From Metaphire vulgaris (lineage: Eukaryota > Annelida > Clitellata > Crassiclitellata > Megascolecidae): a stretch of 64,000 nt of DNA. Made by a program: the position numbers and the translations under genes. Positions 63,946 through 64,000 of this stretch are shown in pieces. The stretch is taken from NCBI GenBank assembly GCA_018105865.1, contig CM030862.1:13019874-13083873 (forward strand), written 5' to 3'. The notes below the pieces were generated by a model that did no database searches, had not been told where the DNA came from, and worked only from the letters and a program-made list of their open reading frames with translations. Every line of letters starts with the position of its first letter. Position 1 is the first letter of the stretch.

Positions 63946-64000
63946 GGTATGACGTCACTGTTCACTAGTTAGTCGATCGGGTCAAGGGTGAGGGGGGGGG

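Overview
This is nuclear DNA from an animal, most likely a marine invertebrate. The genes are split by many short GT-AG introns and separated by sequence dense in trinucleotide microsatellites, MITEs and dead LINE fragments. The gene set (ROR receptor, junctophilin, the motile-cilium protein GAS8/DRC4, RIC1, PLAA, MFSD1, a type II DNAJ) is metazoan. Near-vertebrate exon homology rules out fungi and plants. The species cannot be named from the sequence. The repeated octamer TAGGCCTA and hAT-like MITEs would fit, for example, an ambulacrarian, lophotrochozoan or amphioxus, but that is a guess.

Layout: 1-1387, no recognised gene. 1388-10519 (+), a ROR-family receptor lacking its 5' exons (Ig tail, acidic linker, Frizzled, Kringle, TM, degenerate kinase). 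11044-16709 (-), PLAA, converging on ROR. 16710-18951, spacer with a MITE and an antisense LINE fragment. 18952-20294 (-), DNAJB1/4-like. 20295-22612, head-to-head spacer. 22613-39505 (+), RIC1 in 32 exons, complete and phase-consistent (1425 aa). 39506-42789, 3' UTR and repeats. 42790-47309 (+), MFSD1. 47310-49127, tail-to-tail spacer. 49128-53784 (-), GAS8/DRC4, complete (485 aa). 53785-56200, spacer rich in simple repeats. 56201-63945 (+), junctophilin, whose C-terminal membrane anchor lies beyond the window.

The genes do not form an operon or a common pathway. They are unrelated housekeeping, signalling and structural genes: ER/ubiquitin handling (PLAA, DNAJB), Golgi RAB6 activation (RIC1), lysosomal transport (MFSD1), cilia (GAS8), membrane junctions (junctophilin) and Wnt-type reception (ROR). 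Exon models were built by reading protein homology across splice sites and requiring phase continuity. Four coding regions need one-base corrections in or beside short homopolymers, which looks more like consensus error than gene death.

I found no convincing new multi-gene system. The most interesting signals are a ROR receptor whose kinase has lost the VAIK Lys, the HRD-loop Asn and the DFG triad and which carries an Asp-rich DxDxDG linker; a PLAA gene with no PFU domain; tandem 3' splice acceptors in MFSD1 that switch the C-terminus to one with a dileucine motif; a dispersed 45-bp half-palindrome attached to trinucleotide microsatellites (eight copies); microsatellites lying repeatedly against splice sites; and several MITE families, some with intact target-site duplications.
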